DNA from: Wuchereria bancrofti | Taxonomy: Eukaryota; Nematoda; Chromadorea; Rhabditida; Onchocercidae | NCBI GenBank assembly: GCA_005281725.1 | Contig: SSBO01000009.1 | Coordinates: 5,704,303 to 5,768,302 of the forward strand | Reading direction: 5' to 3' | Length of the DNA: 64,000 nucleotides | Part shown: in pieces, positions 24,501 through 38,733 of the stretch | How positions within the stretch are numbered: the first letter of the stretch is position 1 | Layout of the letters: every line of letters begins with the position of its first letter | Position numbers and translations under genes: made by a program | The notes under the pieces: model-generated | What the model was told of the DNA's origin: nothing | Database searches by the model: none | What the model saw: the letters and a program-made list of their open reading frames with translations, nothing else

Positions 24501-27500
24501 TCCGATTCATATAAAACTTGCTGGTTTGTATTTGAGTCGATACCAGAATGATCAAGATATGACAAGGTTGAAATTTATAATTTAAATGCAAATGTTAGTA
24601 ATTTGTAATGAAGTTATGGATTTGTCCCGCTAATTTCAGGTTTGTAGCAGTAACACAAATGGAACCAACAGATGCTCGTCGTATGGTTCCATGTTTTGAT
24701 GAACCAGAATTCAAAGCAATTTGGAAGATCAGAGCCATTCATCCTGTTGGCACTTCGGCTGTATCCAATGGAATCGAAATCAAAAATGCTGAAAAAACGT
24801 GAGGTTTTTCTCATTGTTTTGCATCAAAATATAACTCTAAAAAAGAAACATTTCAGAAAGAAATGATTCAAAATGATTTGTTTGGCTGCTTCAATCGATT
24901 CTCCGAATTATCATCCAATCGTAGCTCTTCTGATTCATAGCTCTTTGGATAGAAGGGGACAACCAAGCAAAGATTGCGAACTTTTTTTCGAGTCTAAGAC
25001 TGCGTAGTTGAGATTTAAGATTCTAAGTTTGTTTAAGACGACTTAAAAAAGTAGTATGAAACAAACAACGCTAGGACATTTACCAGAAAGTTACAGAAAT
25101 CGGAACGACTGACGTATATAATTAATTAGGAATCCCAGTTACTCTTTTTGTATTTTCAATTTTATTGTAGGATTACTATTTTCAGCTTTTTTGAGCAAAG
25201 TTAGCAAGTTTTTTTCTTGTCAGAGTTAGCACAGACATATTACGATAACCGTTTTCAGTTTTCCAATTGCGAAATTTATCAACTTTTTTTACTAATTAGT
25301 AAACATGACGCATTTCAAATCTCTGTATTGTTGTTATTACTATTACAACAAAAAACTTCAACTATATTTTTAAGGGATAATCCGGACTGGGTAGTTACTT
25401 CATTCATCGAGTCACCACCTATGGCATCCTACCTGCTGGCACTGGCTGTTACTGATTTTGATTACATTGAAGGGACCACAAGCATGGGAACAAGGGTATG
25501 TAACATCTAATATCTTTGTCGTGACGTATCACTCCGCATGTTTCTATAACATTGATAACACTGTCGTTGATTACCTTTGAGATACACAGAATTAATATTA
25601 TCAACATTTTGTACCTTATATTAGATTATTCACTTTTTTCTTCCTTTTCTGCTTAAATTTGAAATCTTTTTAGTTCAATGTTGGAAAAAGAATTGAAGTA
25701 TCCTTGCTTTTTTTTATATTTCATATATATAGCATGTTAATACGAAATTCTACATTTTACATTTGACAATTAATAATCAATATTTTTTTAGTTCCGAATT
25801 TGGTCTCGCGAAGAAGCTTTAAATCAAACAATTTATGCTCTTAGAGCAGGAATTTCAGCTTTAGAATTTTACGAAGATTATTATAATATTTCTTTTCCAC
25901 TTAAAAAGCAAGGTGATTTCTTACTTTATAAAATGTTTTTCTTATAATACTGTCAATAAAAATTCCAACTTAATCTGAATTTTATGAAAAGACGCATTCT
26001 TTTCATAACACTTCCACAGTTTTTCCAGTAAGTCTTTTCTGAATAAAATCGCAATGAAAATCCAAATATCCAAGATTAAATGTGAAAGTCTTGAAATCCA
26101 CTTCGTCTCTTCTGTTCTACGTTGTTGTACTGTCTATCTAATTGAAGTTGATATAAAAGCTCTTTCTACAGATATGATAGCTCTGCCAGATTTTGCTGCT
26201 GGAGCAATGGAAAACTGGGGTTTAATAACTTATCGTGAAAAGTATCTGCTTTATGATGAAAAACTTTATACAGCAAGTCAGAAAGCTGGTGTCGCCTTGG
26301 TAGTCGCTCATGAATTGGCTCATCAGGTTTGCTTTGCAGTGGAAAGTTAACGAATGAAAACTCGTAATTCACTGTGATTAACAAATTAGTTGAAGGTTTA
26401 ATATCGTTGATTTATTAGCTAGCTGAAAATGTGAAGTATGAAAATAAGCTATGCAATAGAAATGAATTAAGGAATGTGAAAAACATTAAATGACCTTGCG
26501 CTTCTTAAAATCTTAATTAAATTTGGTAAATTTCATTTTTTTCTAGCATTTTGACATGAAATATTGTTTTATGAATGATTTTTATGTTGCAGTGGTTTGG
26601 TAATTTGGTGACGATGAAGTGGTGGAATGATTTGTGGTTAAACGAAGGCTTTGCAACCTTTATGGAATATCTGGGTGCCGATGCAATCAGCAAAGGCAGT
26701 TTCCGCATGGTTTGCAAATCTCATGCCTTTTTTTGAGAATGGGATTACTCATATTATCTTTCTCTATTGCTAGAAAAAGGAACTTTATTTTATTTCATTT
26801 CAGTAAAAAAAATGATTCATTTGCACTCATCTACTAATTATATCCTTTTATCACTATTGATAACAGTTACTTAACATTAAAATCATTGCTTCTCAAATTT
26901 TCGTTTAATAAATTTATCATACTTAAGGGTGATTATTTTTTGCAAGACGCCGTGAAAAAAGCTTATCGGCGTGATGGACAGGCTACTTCTCATCCTTTAT
27001 CATTCCCAATTGATAAAGCTGAAGATGTGAGTGAGGCATTCGACGCGATCACATATGATAAGGTTCTGCTTTATGTCTGAACAAATTTTTAGATAATTTT
27101 TAAACTATTAATTCTTCTGACATTACACATCATACAACAATTTCAGGGTTCCGCAATAATATTCATGATTCAACATGTGATGGGATCTGATAACTTCAAA
27201 AAAGGATTACATGTTAGTTAGTTAATTAATTATGCTATTTTAACGGAATTAGCACTCGGTCATGCTGAGTTCAAGCCAAGAAAATACGAAAATTTTCCAG
27301 TTCAGGTAGGAAAGCCAAAAATTCATTTTTGGACAGTTCCCAAAGTTTCCGTTGACAAAAATGTACAATCTAATTAGCCGCAATTAGATATTTACGTATT
27401 ATATTATTGATTATTTTTGACATTATTCTGATATTCCTTACACACGAGTGAATTTCATTACTAAATTTTAGAACTACTTAGAGAACCACAAATACCGCAA

Positions 27501-30500
27501 TGCAGATCACGATGATTTATGGAGTGCTCTCAATGAGGCAGTCCCGGACACACTGCTATCGTGGGAAGGTGACAAACTTGACATACGAGACTTTGCATCC
27601 AAATGGACTCAGCAGGTATTCTTAGTTGTCGCAAATTGATAGAAACAACGTGAGCTACATTAATAAAGTAATGGATATTTTACTGTTTCTTGTGTAAAAA
27701 CATGAAAGAATTAAAGCAAATCAAGCGTTGTTTATGATTAAATTCATTAATTAATTTGTAATTAGATAAATTAATTATTGGAAACATTCAATAGATAATG
27801 TTGAAATAACAAGTATTTAAGTTTAAAAGGAGTGAAATAGTGCTATTTGATGCAGATAAATGTGCTAACATTTTCATTCACAGATGGGTTACCCAGTGGT
27901 TGAAGTGCGCCGAATTGATGGGAAAAAAGTCGAGCTGCGTCAAAAACGTTTCAAATGGGATGAGGATGCACTTGAACGTGAAAAATTTCGCAATGCTAGG
28001 TTTTGGTTAGTAACTGAAAATGTGAATCATCATTTTTTCAAAAAAATTTAAAATATGACATGAAAATATTTTAATCTCTTGTCCTTAATTACATGGTCGA
28101 TTTTTAAGGTATGGTCGCAACATTTATACATATTGCAGGTATAAATATGATATACCCATATGGTATGCAGTAAATGGAGAAGAAATGCCGATGACTTGGT
28201 TGCATGAATGTAACTCTTTTATTAAAATTCTGTTGAATTAGATGGGATTTCCTAAATGAGTTTTTACCGAGACTACTGGTTCACTACAGTACATATTTTG
28301 GTTCTTATAAAAGTGAAAATCAATCAAGGGTCATTCATTGGCCTTCGGAAATTTTTTTCAAACGATATTATCCCATTTATTCAATATTTGAACTGTCTGT
28401 AGTTTATGGTTCCGCTTGTTCCAAGCCGTTTAGATTTAAAGTCAAAGAACATTATATTGTGTGATAATATCTCTTCCACAGTTCTTGAATTTACATACCA
28501 GTTTTTTTTTTTCAAAAATTATTAAATTTAGCTCAAGGCTTGGATGTGAGCGAAGAAGACCTATTGGTTTTAAATTCTGGTTCCAAAGGTTTTTATCGAG
28601 TCAACTATAATCTGGAATTATGGCTAAAGATAACTGATCAGTTACTGAAAGATCATACGGTAATGTTTTACGACATTAGGAGGAGACCAGAAATTATCTA
28701 GGTGATAAAAAAATAAGACGGTATCACTAACAAGGCACAAAGATTTGTATCGGAATCTTTATTGATAATTTCTAACTGAGAGTAACAATTATAATAAATA
28801 GAATCATATTGCTAAAGATAAAATAATTGGACTTAAAAATGTTGATATTTTTGAATATTTCTGCTCTTTTAGAATATTTTTGTTTATAAAATTCTGATTT
28901 CGAAATAATCCCGTGAATTTCAGAGAATTGATGTGCGCACTCGTGCCCGGATCTTAGATGACGCTTTTGCTCTTGCAGAAGCAAATTTTATTTCCTACGA
29001 AATTCCATTAAATCTAACAAAATATTTGTCAATGGAAGAGGAATTTCTTCCATGGAGAATGGTTTTAAATGGCATTGGTACTATTGTCGAGAATTTTAGT
29101 GATGAACCTGAGACTCAGCATATTAGAGTAAGTTGTCTCAATATATTTATTTAGGAAAATTGATGTATATTTAATTATCATTTAAGAAACACAATGTTTG
29201 TTTAAGCTATTATACAATTAAGGATTACTTGGAGCCGCTGCTTATTCAATTATACAATCGAATCGATTGGAAAACTTTGGAGATATCCTATCTGGATGAC
29301 GAACTTTTCTTTGAAAAGTTTTTTTTTTCACGTTTTTTGGTTGTCTAGCTTTTAGTATACCGAAAATTTAATATTTAAATGAAATTTCAATGTTCATTTC
29401 AGTGAACTGCGCTATGCGATCATTCGACAAATGTATTATCTGCGGAATATAAATTGTACGGAAAAGTTGCATGGCTTGTTCCTCAAAAATTTTTTGGATT
29501 TGTGTCAAGATGAAAATGCTTTGAGTAGTGAATGTAGCAGGTCTGTTTCTTGTGTCCTCACTGAAATATTCCATTAAAAAACTCTTAACTAACTTTTAGG
29601 CCATAGTTTTTCTTCGCGCCAAAGCTACTGGTTTGTCGTTTTATCTCCTCTATTCATTCCATCTTTTTTTGTTTAATTTCTTCTATTGTCTTCATGAAAA
29701 TCTTCACTAATAACTATCATCTAAGTGAACATTCACGACTCAAATTCTGTATTTTCTTCAATGACACAGCAGTCAGATTTACATGGAGAATATTAGTAGA
29801 AATGGAAATCGGTTTCTAGACTATTAATACTTCGGACATAGTTAAATTCCAATAATAAAACAGATTGTTTGTAAATTTTCGTTTATAGAATTCCACTACC
29901 AGTACGATCGCAAGTCTACTGTGAAGGCGTACGTATAGGTGCGGAGAAAATATGGAACAAAGTGTTTCAACTTTATAAACGTGAGCGAGTTCAAGTGGAA
30001 CGAGAGCGCTTGCTTGGAGCTCTAACATGTTCCCGCGATTCATTCACGCTTAAAACGTTCTTTTTACTGCAATTCCTAAAATTTAAAAAACGATTCATGA
30101 TAAATACTAGAGTTAGAAAGCTCGTTTAAGAATATTTTGGAGGAACAAGAATGAACTGAGATAAAAACAGGTGAGAACCTAAACTGATTCATCTCCCGCT
30201 TTTAATACCCTTATTTCTAATGATTAAAGTTTAGATTACTAAAAATGGCATCTGATTTGAATGATTCATCGATTCGATTACAAGATACGCCGCTCACATT
30301 TGGGTATGTTAGTGCTGGAGATGTCGGCCGTTTGATCATCTTCGATTATTTCCAGGACAGCTGGCCTCAACTCTACACAGAGTAAAATTTCAACTTTTAA
30401 TACAAATCAATTTTTTATTGTTTATTGGTGGATTATAATGATTTTTTATTTTTTCTGCACAATTTAATATTATTAAAGAAGTTAATAAACTTGAAAAGAT

Positions 30501-31002
30501 TTCAGTATGAAAGAGCAGCAGAGTTTCTTACGAAAAATTATTATGAGCTCAACGTCAGTATCAAACGAAAGACAAATTGCCCAGGTTGCTGAATAATAAC
30601 TTTTTTGTTTCCTGAACTATTTTCTAGTCCCTTTTTTCTTTACACCTTATTCAAAACTTCCTCTTTTTAATGGTCCCTTTCTTGACATTAAGTTAAGTAT
30701 TCTCGTTCTATTACAGCTTGAAGCTTTCATTAAAAAGTACAGGAAAGATACGAGTAAGCTGGATGTGTTTGGACAACAGCTGGAAACGAGTAGAACTGCG
30801 AAGGTTCGTGGCAGTTTCATGTCATAGTTACATTAATCAAAGACGTGAATTTTACAAATTATTCAATAACAAATTAGGGTAAGTAAAATAAGTCAGAGAA
30901 ATTATCTCTGATCGACCTAATAATTTTCAGTTATGGCGAGACAGAAATCTAAAAACGCTTACGGAATGGTTTAGGAAGCATCATAATATGAAAAGTATTT
31001 GA
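21550..31002 (+). CDS. M1 family zinc aminopeptidase, type II membrane protein
   Basis: Removes N-terminal residues from peptides, with the catalytic domain outside the cell or in the lumen. Exons: 21550-21576, 22288-22502, 22767-22862, 23198-23402, 23989-24153, 24330-24419, 24487-24566, 24640-24798, 25375-25495, 25792-25912, 26172-26326, 26593-26709, 26928-27062, 27147-27212, 27472-27615, 27884-28005, 28139-28209, 28532-28659, 28924-29127, one from 29223, then 29403-29540, 29889-30056, 30235-30381, 30506-30584, 30717-30803, 30931-31002; about 1070 aa. A membrane anchor lies near residues 39-61. [17 protein letters not shown], the exopeptidase motif GAMEN (~437) and HELAHQWFGN...WLNEGF follow, with zinc ligands His473, His477 and Glu496 (approximate). 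The likely catalytic Tyr is in ITYDKGSA. The ERAP1-like C-terminal domain is complete to the stop. Exon 23989-24153 is an acidic Glu/Thr-rich insert. Only the donor of the exon at 29223 is unresolved. Confidence 0.93.
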
Positions 31003-31157
31003 CACTTTTGCTTAGCTAATTACGCATCCAAAGATTACCATCTTAAATCCCTTACACTTGACATACAATACGTCCAATGTTAAATATTATTGTTGTTGCG
31101 ATTCGATAAAACTCACTTACGTTTGGCTTTTCGAATCACTTCCTTATTCTATTTGGA

Positions 31158-31556
31158 ATGTATCATTGTAAAACAAAAGTGTTTATAAATGTAAAAGTTC
31201 AAAAAAATTTTCAGCGAATTTCGAAAATTAGCTCTTGGGAACATAAATGGCTCACTTTCATCCCTTTTTCTATATTAAATTCTGTTTTAAGAGTCGTTGT
31301 ATATAAAAGTTTGTTTTGGACCTCAAATATATTCAAAATTGTAAATTCCTATTTGCTTCACTTCATCCTATGTTTTGTTGCTCTTCTATCAAGTATTTTC
31401 TTACTTATAAAAATCTCTTATATTTTAAAGGAAACAGTTGTTTCGTTTGCAGTAGATGCTTTGTATGTACCTCGGTGTAAGACCATCCTTCCACAGCACA
31501 ATAAATTTCCAATTTCAAATTGTCATCTCTCTCTGTTGAATGCAAATCGAATTTGA
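31158..31556 (+). other. Unexplained 132-codon open frame downstream of the aminopeptidase
   Basis: An intronless ATG-to-stop frame of 132 codons begins 156 bases after the aminopeptidase stop, on the same strand. It has one strong hydrophobic stretch (SYLLHFILCFVALLSSIFLL) and a basic N-terminus. I recognise no family, and composition is as AT-rich as the surroundings. It may be a chance frame in the 3' untranslated region or a small membrane-protein gene; I favour chance. Confidence 0.2.
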
Positions 31557-31992
31557 AATTAATCAGTATCTTTAATGAAAACATTCTAAAAAATTTTCAC
31601 GAAGTGACAAGAGTTAAATTCGAAGTCATTTCCGAGTATTTATTTATTCATTGTTTTTTTTTCTTGATTATAAATCATAAAGATTTCAAGAAAATAACTA
31701 ACAGAAGGTGAAGATTTTAATCTTGGGACTGTTTTTTACAATAAAGAACGATTCTACACTGAAAGTAACTGAATTATTTTTGAATTTTGATTAAAAGTTA
31801 ACACAGTTATTCCGCTAACGGGATCCATTCGACCAGGACTTTATTTTGATTATCTAATAAGCTGATAATTTCTTAATGAATTATTTACTTCCATAGAAAT
31901 TTGATTAATATGCAAACCATTAGAAGTTGTTAGAAGTCACTGTGGAAGTTAAAACTTTATGTTCAGGAAATTTGATGGATAACTGCGGTATT

Positions 31993-34900
31993 TCAAGGTA
32001 TATAGGTACCAAACTGCTTCATTTGTTTGCGATGCTCAAAGGTGTAAGGACCGTGCTTATGTTTGATCAACCAGAAACTGTCTTCCGTTTCTTCCTGAAA
32101 TAATCAATTTAGAATATTATCATTTTATAGTGCTAAGAATTGCAATATGCTATTCGTTCAGCAAAAATTCTCAGTTAATTGCTATGGCAATAGTTTCATT
32201 CCGGCAGAAAAGGACTGGGATATTTTCATCAATAATATTTTTTTACTGATACTGTCACACAACATTATATTTGCTCATATTCTAGCAGCTATCATCATTA
32301 TTTTCACGCAATTAAACGATTTTTGAACCCAAAATATTGTTACTGTTTCAGGCGAATAGTTTTCAGATCAGCGAACATCAGTGAATTATATCAGTGATTC
32401 TGAACGATTTGCATGAAAATTTCGTTTATTTTTCGAACCTTTCAAGATCTGCTGGAACCTGAGAAATCTTCTGATTGATAATGCTAATATCAGGATCGAC
32501 TATAGGAATGAGAAGATGTAGTTAAAAGTTATGCCTAAATAATGCAGAGATAACTGAAAGAAACTGAAAACCTTCGACGCAGATACTTGCTCGAAATAGA
32601 GATGGGTTCCATTAAATATATGAAGTCGACCAAAACCATAGTTTGACGAACGAAATGCACTCCACGGAGGTGGCTGAGGTACAAATGGATCGGTATATTC
32701 TTGGCATCCCTACTAATGTTGATTAATATCTTAAAGGAAATGTTTATTATAGCTTTAAAAAATGTGTATAGATGTAATCGTGTTGAAGTTTTGAGAGAAA
32801 ATTTCGGTAGATTTGTTAATTAGAATGAGAATTAGAAATCATTTGAAACTCTGAAAACATGGTTTCAAATGTGAATTTGCTTACAGCAGATCCTGAAATG
32901 ATATGCACAGGTGCTGGTGGATCGGTATATGGCTCATTGGTACCATTATAAACCTGAATTTAAATAGCTGAAACAATGCTCACTTCACTTAAAACTACTC
33001 ATTGATATCTTCTGGCAAAAAAAAAGAAAAAAACTGGCAAAAAATAGCATTCATTCAAAAGTTAGTATGAATATTTTGAACAATTCATCTCCACGTTTTG
33101 TCACTTTTTTTAAGTCTTTGAATAAGTTAAACATTGTAAAAAATATTCAATAAGAAAATGCTTACGGTACGATTGTATAATGGCCACATGCGCTCATAGG
33201 AATGTTCGTGCGCCCAAATTTCTAAGTCAACTCCATACGTATAAAACAATTTTTCAAAACCGTAACGATGTGTTCCAGGCACACCCGAACGTACCTAAGT
33301 TTGAACTTAAGTTTACAATAAGAAGCGAAATGGTGTGGTAGAAACTGAAAGAGTTGAAAAAGACATGAATATATTCAGTAGTCTTTCTTTGATATTCGCT
33401 ATCATCACGGTTTTCATTAGCAACTGCAAATGAAGTGACTCACTCGCGATTCGTATTTAGTACAGTCATCGGAATCGTAATTCGAGCAATACATCGGTCG
33501 ATGTCCCATTGTTATAATCCATGGATATTTGTCACGGTTTGCAGATGCGCGCTAAAAATCCGCAAAGAGCGGTAACTTTTAAAAATCCCACAAACACGTT
33601 TTTCATCGCATCTCTATGTTTTGCACTTCATGCTGCTTAGTAAAACTCACTTTTAAGTCTTCAGTAAGCCATTTCCACTGATTCGCTATTTGTATGGAGC
33701 CATATTCAGTGAAATAATAAAATTCGGTTGATATGGCAATAAAATGAGCAGCACCAAGATCAAAACTGCAAAACATTTGCAAAAAGTTAAAACTATCGAT
33801 ATATGATGATATTTGAGACAAATAAAAAATTTCTACGCTTCAGCATTCAATTCATTAAACTAGTACGCATGAGTAATTTAACTAAATACGTAAATAAATG
33901 CAAGCATCACTTTGCTGCATATTTCATTATTTTCACATAAACTGTACACAGGCAGTCCTCATGCTGTGAATAATTTATTATCTTTTAAATTAATAGCTAT
34001 GAATTAATGGAGCAGAATGGAAGAATTCACAAATAAATTTGATGAAATAACCAAAACGAATCATTTTTTTCTTTCTGCATTCTGTTGTAATCATAAAAAA
34101 GAGACTTAAATCTAGTTTGCACATAAAGTTAAGAATTCTATTACCTATAAAAAAGGTTGTGTTCACTATTCGGCATGGTATAGCGGTTGACATAATGAGA
34201 GAAGTTATATGCCTGTTCATGGTTACCCACAACCATCATATACGGTACGTAAGCTGCTACCGGTTCAATTTGTCTGCCGAATTGATCACCAAATTGTCCT
34301 TCATCCTGACAAACATCATTTTCCAAATAAAGCAGCTTCACACCATTACATATTTTTTTGAAATATATGTTTTGCGCTTTTTGATTCACAATGGAATAGT
34401 CGAAAACACTGTTGCAAGAAGATGAAACATACAGTATCCAAGTTATATGCCATGTCACCTAAATATAATGACGCGTGAAAGGATTTATTAACCTGTTTCT
34501 GATTTATTCATTTATTTATCTATTTATTCCTAACAGTTATTTTTAACAATTTAAACGAAGTAAAAAAACAACTTTCCAGTTTATTAAAAATCATAAAATT
34601 TCTATGTCAGCACAAATTAAAAAGTGACTGACCAATATGTAAAACAGCGTCGATTACTGACCGCTGTGCTTGTTGTTGTATTTTTCCGAGTGACCGAGCA
34701 TTTACAACGCCAAGATCTCCATAAACTGCATATATATATTCATGATTTGTTAAATTTTGCATCGCTTTGAATCGATAAATTGAACTCCAGCCGTATTCCG
34801 AACCAACATGGTACTCTGCACATCACTTTTTGAAGACATTGGAAAGAGTTAAAATAAAATTTGCTGAATGAAAACAACATTTTTACAAAAATAAATAGTT

Positions 34901-36355
34901 CATGAGAGTTCAAAAGCTGGAACTTTCAACATTTATATAGGCCAAACTCCTCGGTTTGTTTTGCACCGAGAACTTTCACTAAGTAGTTCTTTAAACATGT
35001 CATGGCATTACCACTGAACCATCCACGTATATATGCTAAATTTAGTTTCGTGCGGTTGTAAACGTACGGTAAATAGTTCCAGGTATCAGGCCGGTGAGTA
35101 GAACTCGATGTATGTATCGTCTACTTCTTTGCTTGCCACCATCGATGAATAGACTAGAACTGCCTTTAACAGACCATCTTAAATCATTGATGCCATATTC
35201 CACAACTGATGAAAAGGTGTCATTATAAGTAAGCCAAGTTATCCACATTGCGGATACATTACCTGGAAAGTACAGATTAAATTCTATTTTAAAAAAGATT
35301 TAAAATGCCTAAATAGCGTCTTCTAAAATGTAAACGCTTATCTAAATTGCATTATTTTACATATGTTCAATAAGTTTGATAAAGCTTTTCCATACAGCAT
35401 TTCCATTTTCCGAAATTCGGATTTTTATCATATTTTCCTTAGAGGATCATTTTTTGAAAGATTTATTTCAGTTTACTTCCGCTCGGCTCATCTGATCCCT
35501 CTTTCCAGCTGCAGAAAAATGAAACTGTTGACTGAACTGTGATTCTGTCGAGTTACATGATTTCTCAGTGATTCGAAATTCACTGCTAGTTAGACTCGTT
35601 CCATTTGAATCATCAAATGCTTAACTGATCACTATGTCTAGCATCCCATGACATCCTGAGCTTATCAGTGTTACCGTATGACCGCTACAGATAAACACCA
35701 GGGTAATCGATAACACAGAAAAAGGAACAGATGAAGTATATAAAAGTTAAACTAAGAAAATACCAAGCTTTCGCGAAAGAAATGCTTCGTGTTGCTGCAG
35801 TGAGAATATACAGCTTGAAAAAGTGTCTATAACTCAGTAATTATTTTAATAACTTGCTAAAAATTATTAAGTAGTGACTGTACAGATTTGACTAAAATTG
35901 TTCGTTTCAGTAGGAGATCAAAATTAAAATTTGTTTTTAAGTTTTTTAAAAACTTTTTGAATTATCGAATAACTGATCAATTTGACAGTTATTCAATAAT
36001 TCTTCATCTTCTTGACATATCGTTATGGGCACTTCTTTAAAAGTCTGAAGGATAATTGCTAGCATCATTTTGGTCTCATATCTGAACCACAACGTCTCTG
36101 AACTATCCCAGTAATCCGGAGAGAAGAACTGGGAATGTCATCACTCAAGTAACAAAGAAATATTGACTTGTGGTAAAGCCAACAAGACTTACCTCCATAA
36201 CTAAGAGCAATCTGTTCCGGTTGCGCATAGTAAGGACCTTGGTTAGGACTCGGAATAATTTTTCGATTGAAGGCACGAAATGGTTTCAATGAATTTTTTC
36301 TTGACGAAATTTGACTGAGGAAGAATAAAAGCAGAAGAAACACCGAAGGGAACAT
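31993..36355 (-). CDS. Purple acid phosphatase, ACP7-like, secreted
   Basis: Binuclear-metal phosphomonoesterase of the secretory pathway. Eleven minus-strand exons (36355-36193, 35262-35068, 34815-34633, 34458-34433, 34305-34145, 33765-33651, 33551-33444, 33294-33166, 32953-32885, 32709-32572, 32094-31993) join in phase to about 462 aa. The start at 36355 gives a signal peptide (MFPSVFLLLLFFLSQ); a Met 27 codons upstream would bury it. The N-terminal fibronectin-like domain has MWITWLTYNDT and RRYIHRVLLTGL. All five metallophosphoesterase blocks are present in order: YGDLGV, GDMAYN, GNHEQAYNF, GHRPMYC and AHEHSYERMWP. The 26-base exon 34458-34433 carries the second block. The C-terminus (FGRLHIFNGTHLYFEQ, then DSFWLIKHKHGPY) is typical of ACP7. 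It converges on the aminopeptidase gene, with about 1 kb between their stops. Confidence 0.94.
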
Positions 36356-37199
36356 ATCACTGAGGAAGGGGCCAACTATGAAATAAAACTGTTGTTCAGG
36401 TCGATATAGCTGGTAATGCTGTTCAAATGATTGCAACTAAGCTTTTATAAGCGATGATAATTAATCAGTGAAGCAGCTTTATACCAACATGTGCCGTTGA
36501 AAAGCTATAATTTATCCTTTACTGCCTTTGTATTTTTTCTCAAATCCTCATTTCATCCGTTTACTACAGAAAGCTTTGCTCGAATTGAAATTTTGGAAAT
36601 ATTTTATAGTAAAATTTTAAAGTAATCCTTAGAAATGATCCATAAATTCCCATTTCTTTCTTTTTTGAAACCACTTTCGAATCATAACCATTCCAATCGA
36701 AAAAGCCTCTTTGCTTTTACATGTTTTCAACCGCATGCAAATTTATATTGAGGAAAAATGATACGGGTACAAGGTGTCACCATTTGATGGTCATGTTCTC
36801 CACCCATGTGTTAATGAGTTTAGCAAAGTGTTTTGAATGGATGCTCAGCTCAGGGTAGAACATGTCACCAGCACCGTGTACCACCCAAGAAAGTGAATAG
36901 GAGACATCTTTACTTTTATCGTTTTACCCCGTTCATCTTCAACTTACCCAAATCATTCCATGCATCCGTATACTTATTATCATCATTACCACTTCCATTG
37001 TTTTCTTTATTTTTTTAAATGGTAAGATATTTGAACCGATGTTATTTTCTTATTGGTCAAAGATAATGAATGGCGAAGCAGAACGAAAAGGTCAAAACTT
37101 GTAGTTGAAGAAATCACAGGAAATGTTTTTAACATCAGCATTTAAAATAGAATTCAAAAATTTTCTCGATTCTCTCTCTTTGCTATTTGTGATCATGTC
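36356..37199. other. Upstream region of the acid phosphatase gene, nothing recognised
   Basis: AT-rich intergenic DNA that should contain the acid phosphatase promoter (transcribed leftward). I see no clear exon or structured RNA. Confidence 0.5.
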
Positions 37200-38700
37200 A
37201 ACGAATTTGAGGAAATAGAAAATATCTCTTCTGGCATGACCCTCGTAGACATTATCACAATCTCAGAGATTAGGGGGTGTAGAGCGAGGCGAACGAGCTA
37301 CAGATACACTCGAGGTCGAGAGTGATATCCAGAGGGAGGGAAAGAAGGCGAGGGAGAAAGGTGCGAACGGCGATAGGTCATCGGGTAGGAGAACGATAAC
37401 TGGCACTGCTTACCACGCGATACGTATCGCGCTCCACTACCCTCAGGGTCATTCTGCACTTCGCTTGTTCCATTAATTTGCAGATTCTGCACAACATTCC
37501 CTCCCTCTCTCTCTCACCTGTGAGCTATCAATGTTCCCTGTAATTGATAGTGATCGGAGGAAGCGACCAGTTACCCCCGGCCTTCCCATCAACGGGGATC
37601 GTCACGTTGGGATGGAATGTATGGTCGATAATAAAAGTCTTCAACCATGGCAGTTTTCGCTACGAAACTTCTGCGTGAGAAACTTAACTGCCCTTATAGT
37701 CAACCGATGGATTGTAGAACTTTTCCAGCATCTGTGCACTTTTTTAGTTTTTAAAAACTTGCTATACAAAAGACTTTAACTCTCTGGATAAAAGTTCAGA
37801 GGGGGTATGAACAGTTGGAGAGTTATTCATTCCACTAGATGATATATGTTTTCTTCTTTTCCCTCTCACTATTCTACTCTTTTAGCAGGTATTGCTTCTC
37901 TCTTAATCTCTGTTTATTGCTCAATTCTTGTCTCATCTAAATAGCTCTATCCGGTATTCTGAAGATCCTTTGTCCGAAATCTGCTTCCACTTGTTTGTTA
38001 CGAAATTTGAAGTACATTTTTTAGTGGCAGCAATATGAACATTTTCAAAACATTTCGAGACTTGCATCATTACTGCACTCAGTAAATCCCACCATGTTAC
38101 CTGTGTGCTTCGTAATCACGGCAAACCTGTTCAGATGCTAGTGCGATCCATCAATCTCAATAGTAACACTCAGTCCTATGTAGAAGATCACTAAACGCAC
38201 GGTCCTTACTACTACTTGAAGGAATGGTTGGTCATGTCTTCATATGGATTATGAAGCAGATGCCTCAGATGACCTTTTGTCCCATGTGCAATCGAGCATG
38301 ATTGGAGTTGTAAGAAAGAGAGGGAGAGGGAGGGGAGGATGAGAGAGTCATCTTAACCGCCGTTGCTCCCTGTTTATACAAGTCTCGAGATGGTCCCTGC
38401 CATCTGTCTATTTGTATTCACATCGAATTTCATCTCGAATTCGCGATAACTCTCTGAACAACGCTCGTCCAACTCTTCTGGCGTTGTTGTTGTTATTATT
38501 ATTATTGTTGTTGTTGTTGTCCTCCTCGTTGTCTGCACGCCAGCATGGCACGTAGTGGCTCCGCTGCAATATGCTAATGCCCTTGGGGATAGTGCCGCGG
38601 GGGCGGACGGACACAATCCGATGACGATGATGGCATAGTCTGGTGGGTGTTATCGTCGTCACCGCAGACATTCATCCCCACTTACTCTCTCGTTCACTCC
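37200..38700. other. Less AT-rich island with GA/CT-rich and CG-containing blocks
   Basis: Base composition changes here: purine-rich blocks (GAGGGAGGGAAAGAAGG, AGAGAGGGAGAGGGAGG) and CG-containing runs (for example 37280-37460 and 38580-38660) interrupt otherwise AT-rich DNA. Short open frames on both strands resemble nothing I know. It may be regulatory DNA, or repeat-derived sequence. Confidence 0.4.
38484..38520 (+). repeat. (TTG/TTA)n trinucleotide repeat
   Basis: Runs of TTG and TTA triplets. The predicted poly-Asn and poly-Ile/Thr frames across it on the minus strand are repeat products. Confidence 0.9.
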
Positions 38701-38733
38701 TTTACATCTTTCTTCCTTCCTTTCTTATTTTCT

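Noticed and set aside
36356..36436. Met at 36436 as the acid phosphatase start
   Set aside because: It would place 27 residues before the signal peptide; the Met at 36355 gives a normal secretory leader.
38374..38671. Minus-strand frames with poly-Asn or poly-Ile/Thr
   Set aside because: They are translations of the TTG/TTA triplet repeat.
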